Source of the DNA: Candidatus Halarchaeoplasma halalkaliphilum
Lineage (GTDB): Archaea; Thermoplasmatota; Thermoplasmata; Halarchaeoplasmatales; Halarchaeoplasmataceae
Reading direction: 5' to 3'
Length of the DNA: 26,294 bases
Assembly: GCA_007133925.1 (NCBI GenBank)
Contig: SLLU01000029.1
Span: 1-26,294, forward strand
The stretch's first letter is position 1. Every line of letters begins with the position of its first letter. The position numbers and the translations under genes were made by a program. This document shows, in pieces, positions 24,506 through 26,294 of this stretch. Under the pieces are notes generated by a model, which saw only the letters and a list, made by a program, of their open reading frames with translations, had not been told where the DNA came from and did not search any database.

Positions 24506-24584
24506 TTTGGCGTATTTCGCAAGGATATAAGAGCATCTGTTTTGTACCTCGACTGATCAGGCCTTTATCGGGAAAATCATGTGT
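24506..24584 (+). repeat. Diverged direct repeat R1, copy 4
   Basis: Recognisable by GGCGTATTTCGCAAGGATA and TGATCAGGCC-TTTATCGGG-AAAATCATGTG, aligned with copy 2. It starts about 20 bases after the ATPase remnant stop. A further ACGTGTTAAC-like match at about 24598 parallels the bases after copy 2. The rest of the spacer to 24714 contains only a possible 16-codon plus-strand frame (24668-24718) with AGAGGT before it, which I do not credit as a gene. Confidence 0.6.
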
Positions 24585-24714
24585 AGAGGTTGCATAATAC
24601 GTGTTAACCTACTCTGATCTTTTCATTCTAATGTAACTCCGTTTTTTGACAGCAAGAAGAGGTAAACATGAACGAAAATCGACCGGTTGTTTCAGATCTG
24701 GACAGATTTTTTTA

Positions 24715-25108
24715 TTAACCGGACATGAGATCTTTTGGGGTCGATCTATTCATATCCGTACTGTCAAAATCACCATCAAAACTAACCAGCTTTAGACCAT
24801 GTTCCTTAGCAGCGATGTATTGATATGAATCATCGAAGTCTAGGCTGAATCTCCGTTGAATATCGGTAATTTTTTGGATCTCTGTAGGTTTTAATCTGAG
24901 GATCCGTACACCCGATTCGCGTATGACGTCGCGATAAAAATCATCCAAAACGTCCAATTCATCAAGATGGCTCAAAATTATTCCGATGGAAAAACAGTAA
25001 AATCAGTTATAAACAATCTAGAAGGATCTACTTGTGACAGAAATTTCCGGACTTGTTCTCTTGTTCAAGAAGAGCTTCGAGCCAGATATTGGTGTCTAAC
25101 AAGTACAA
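24715..25108 (-). pseudogene. VapC-type PIN toxin gene, broken by two frameshifts
   Basis: Three consecutive frames on the minus strand rebuild a PIN domain. First comes YLLDTNIWLEALLEQE (start, with the first catalytic Asp), then LFITDFTVF, then SIGIILSHLDELDVLDDFYRD. The intact C-terminal part contains SLDFDDSYQYIAAKEHGLKLVSFDGDFD, holding the remaining acidic residues. Stop codons after ENKSGNFCHK confirm the break. It follows the antitoxin stop directly, with TTG as the likely original start. Only the last 86 codons (to 24975) are open, so toxin activity is probably lost. Confidence 0.75.
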
Positions 25109-25318
25109 TTAATGTCCCCACCATTCCATAGCTTTTTCTTGCAATTCCAAAGCGGTATACTCATCCCTGTATTTTTTCAAACCACCCGCCCAATCCAAGG
25201 ATAATTTACCTTTATCCTCTTTGTGAGTGTATTTGTGGGATAAATACTCCACGAAATCTTTGACTTCCCTCTGTAACTCGGGTGGTAAGGAGTTTATCAT
25301 CTCTTCTATCGCGTCCAT
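25109..25318 (-). CDS. VapB/DUF2281-like antitoxin
   Basis: A 69-residue protein: MDAIEEMINSLPPELQREVKDFVEYL, then a linker, LDWAGGLKKYRDEYTALELQEKAMEWWGH. It resembles DUF2281-type antitoxins that pair with VapC PIN toxins, where the C-terminal tail wraps the toxin. It lies directly upstream of the broken VapC gene. ATG 25318 is preferred over ATG 25324 because the TATA box lies 27 bases before it. It may persist as an orphan antitoxin after toxin loss. Confidence 0.72.
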   Translation of the reverse strand: MDAIEEMINSLPPELQREVKDFVEYLSHKYTHKEDKGKLSLDWAGGLKKYRDEYTALELQEKAMEWWGH

Positions 25319-25339
25319 TATCATGATAATGTTGATCGC

Positions 25340-25350
25340 TTTATATAACT
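25340..25350 (-). promoter_or_regulatory. TATA box for the antitoxin gene
   Basis: On the minus strand AGTTATATAAA is centred 27 bases before the ATG at 25318, which suits a leaderless transcript. Confidence 0.5.
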
Positions 25351-25395
25351 TTTATCCTGATTTCGGCTATGTGTGTAGTCACAAAGGTATATCCC

Positions 25396-25530
25396 GTCTT
25401 GGAATATCAAGTGATGTTTTTGGAGCGATGAAGATCAACGGGGCATACGAAGCGTAGTATATCTCATCACCGACCTTTCGGGGGATATCCACTGTACGAA
25501 GGTATCGATTAGGTGTGCGAAGGTGTGATA
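25396..25530 (+). pseudogene. Third remnant of a DUF4143-type ATPase 3' end
   Basis: CTTGGAATATCAAGTGATG (25398-25416) matches 15330-15348. GACCTTTCGGGGGATATCC followed by TGTACGAAGGTA (about 25472-25503) matches the C-terminal coding region at 24417-24448. The reading frame is destroyed by indels. From here to the promoter near 25650 I see no gene; the sequence after 25550 has no confident match to R1. Confidence 0.55.
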
Positions 25531-25648
25531 TTTTACAGAGGTGTAAGTGATTCAAGAGGGACGTTGGCGCGGCTTTTACGAAAGCGCTCCCGGCCTTTCT
25601 CCCCATGATGCCTTTATCCCTGTATGACCCCGTGGACGACCAAAGGAG

Positions 25649-25657
25649 ATAAATAAT
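25649..25657 (+). promoter_or_regulatory. TATA box for the glycosyltransferase operon
   Basis: GATAAATAAT is centred 29 bases before the ATG at 25682. It marks the return from the island to a normal plus-strand operon and indicates that the 33-codon frame is the first translated element. Confidence 0.45.
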
Positions 25658-25681
25658 ACGGTTTAACATACTCACTCAACC

Positions 25682-25783
25682 ATGAACGTATCTGTGATAG
25701 TAACATCGAACGGGGATGTCCGGGTCCACACCACCGTTGAGTGCCTTGTAGGGCAGGAGATGGCTCGGGGGTGCGGCCCATGA
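25682..25783 (+). CDS. Short open frame resembling a glycosyltransferase family 2 N-terminus
   Basis: A 33-residue frame reading MNVSVIVTSNGDVRVHTTVE and ending LVGQEMARGCGP. The first 25 residues resemble the opening strand and helix of GT2 enzymes (SVI-T-N-D-R...TVE-L--Q), but the nucleotide-binding and DxD motifs are absent. Its TGA overlaps the ATG of the next gene (ATGA), so it is translationally coupled. It may be a truncated GT2 gene left by deletion, or a small leader peptide. Its placement 29 bases after a TATA box supports real translation. Confidence 0.45.
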   Translation: MNVSVIVTSNGDVRVHTTVECLVGQEMARGCGP

Positions 25784-26294
25784 AAGTACTCATGATACCC
25801 GATATAAAGCACCCCTACATGCTCAAGCTGGGCGAGGAATTGAACAGGGAGGGCATTGAGGTGAGCTATATCAAATCTTTTCACTATTCTACACCCATGA
25901 ACATCATCAAAACCATATACCTACGTTTACGAGGATACGATATAATACACATACACTGGATGTTCGTTTTCCCCTTCATCTTCATGATGAAGTTCTACGT
26001 CAAGTTCGCCCACCTGCTGGGGTACAAGGTGGTCTGGTCCATTCACGACATATTACCCCACGATCAGCACACCGAGAAAAGCAAAAAGAAGGCGGTCTGG
26101 TTCTACAACAATGTGGATTACAAGTTCATCCACTATCGTTCAAACGTCAAAGTATTGAAAGAGACCCTGGGTGTGGAGGAGAAGGACCTGAAGGTGATCT
26201 ATCACCCTTCTCTGGAGGAGTCCTATCCCAACGAGGTCAGCAAGGAGGAAGCAAGGAAAGAGCTTGGGATTCCCATGGACAGCAAGGTATCCCT
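25780..26294 (+). CDS. GT4-type glycosyltransferase, N-terminal part (runs off the window)
   Basis: The frame is open from the ATG at 25780 to the window end (171 codons). It starts MKVLMIPDIKHPYMLKLGEELNRE, then shows DIIHIHWMFVFPFIF, GYKVVWSIHDILPHD and FIHYRSNVKVLKETLGV, then VIYHPSLEESYPNEVSKEEARKELGI. This is the N-terminal Rossmann domain of GT4/GT-B enzymes acting in envelope polysaccharide assembly; the HIHW and W(T/S)-H-(N/D)-I-PH signatures are characteristic. The C-terminal donor-binding domain (EX7E) is outside the window. It is coupled by a 4-base overlap to the upstream stub. Confidence 0.82.
   Translation, partial: MKVLMIPDIKHPYMLKLGEELNREGIEVSYIKSFHYSTPMNIIKTIYLRLRGYDIIHIHWMFVFPFIFMMKFYVKFAHLLGYKVVWSIHDILPHDQHTEKSKKKAVWFYNNVDYKFIHYRSNVKVLKETLGVEEKDLKVIYHPSLEESYPNEVSKEEARKELGIPMDSKVS

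Noticed and set aside
14160..24600. A CRISPR array
   Set aside because: The repeats are few, about 95-218 bp long, diverged, and separated by kilobases of genes; no regular short repeat-spacer pattern or cas gene is present.
24668..24718. 16-codon plus-strand frame with an AGAGGT upstream
   Set aside because: Too short to support, no similarity noticed, and it lies in decayed repeat DNA.
14160..25680. A classical integron with attC sites
   Set aside because: The layout is suggestive, but no integron integrase is in the window and I could not find conserved paired core sites in the R1 copies. Kept only as a hypothesis within the repeat finding.

Overview
The window looks archaeal, most probably Thermoplasmatota (marine-sediment or Methanomassiliicoccales-like lineages). 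The evidence is an archaeal-type class I CCA-adding enzyme, a tungsten aldehyde ferredoxin oxidoreductase operon, surface proteins ending in an Asp-rich linker plus membrane anchor, and promoters with an archaeal TATA box about 27-33 bases before many start codons, often without a Shine-Dalgarno site. All assignments were made by eye, without database searches.

Bases 1-8827 (+ strand) are a cell-surface and housekeeping block. It holds the 3' part of an Ig-like/CARDB-like repeat membrane protein with an exact 246-bp repeat period, then two tandem paralogous secreted modular proteins. One has a NosD-like beta-helix at its N-terminus and the other an alpha/beta hydrolase; both share the same Ig/lectin-like/FN3-like/C-terminal modules. 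The CCA-adding enzyme follows. Bases 8830-11010 (- strand) carry two family 2 glycosyltransferases and ribulose-phosphate 3-epimerase. Bases 11447-14159 (+ strand) carry a gingipain-type (C25) protease system. Its propeptide-like and catalytic parts lie in two overlapping frames, no signal peptide is visible, and the catalytic protein also has a glutamine-amidotransferase-like region and a helix-hairpin-helix-like region. I regard this as the most novel coding content.

Bases 14160-25680 form an accessory island of defence and toxin-antitoxin modules, nearly all on the - strand: MntA/HepT, UPF0175/DUF3368-PIN, Fic, a broken AlbA/Schlafen-like gene (+), AbiEi/AbiEii, and a DUF2281-like antitoxin with a decayed VapC. 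An intact TIGR04076-ferredoxin-AOR operon sits among them. A family of diverged direct repeats (R1, about 95 bp, with a longer 205-218 bp form) recurs in one orientation just 3' of these modules. It is associated with decayed 3' ends of DUF4143-type ATPase genes. Two long copies bracket the AOR operon. This suggests a cassette-like or recombination-driven island; no recombinase is visible in the window.

Bases 25682-26294 (+ strand) return to cell-envelope functions: a short glycosyltransferase-like stub translationally coupled to a GT4-type glycosyltransferase that runs off the window.
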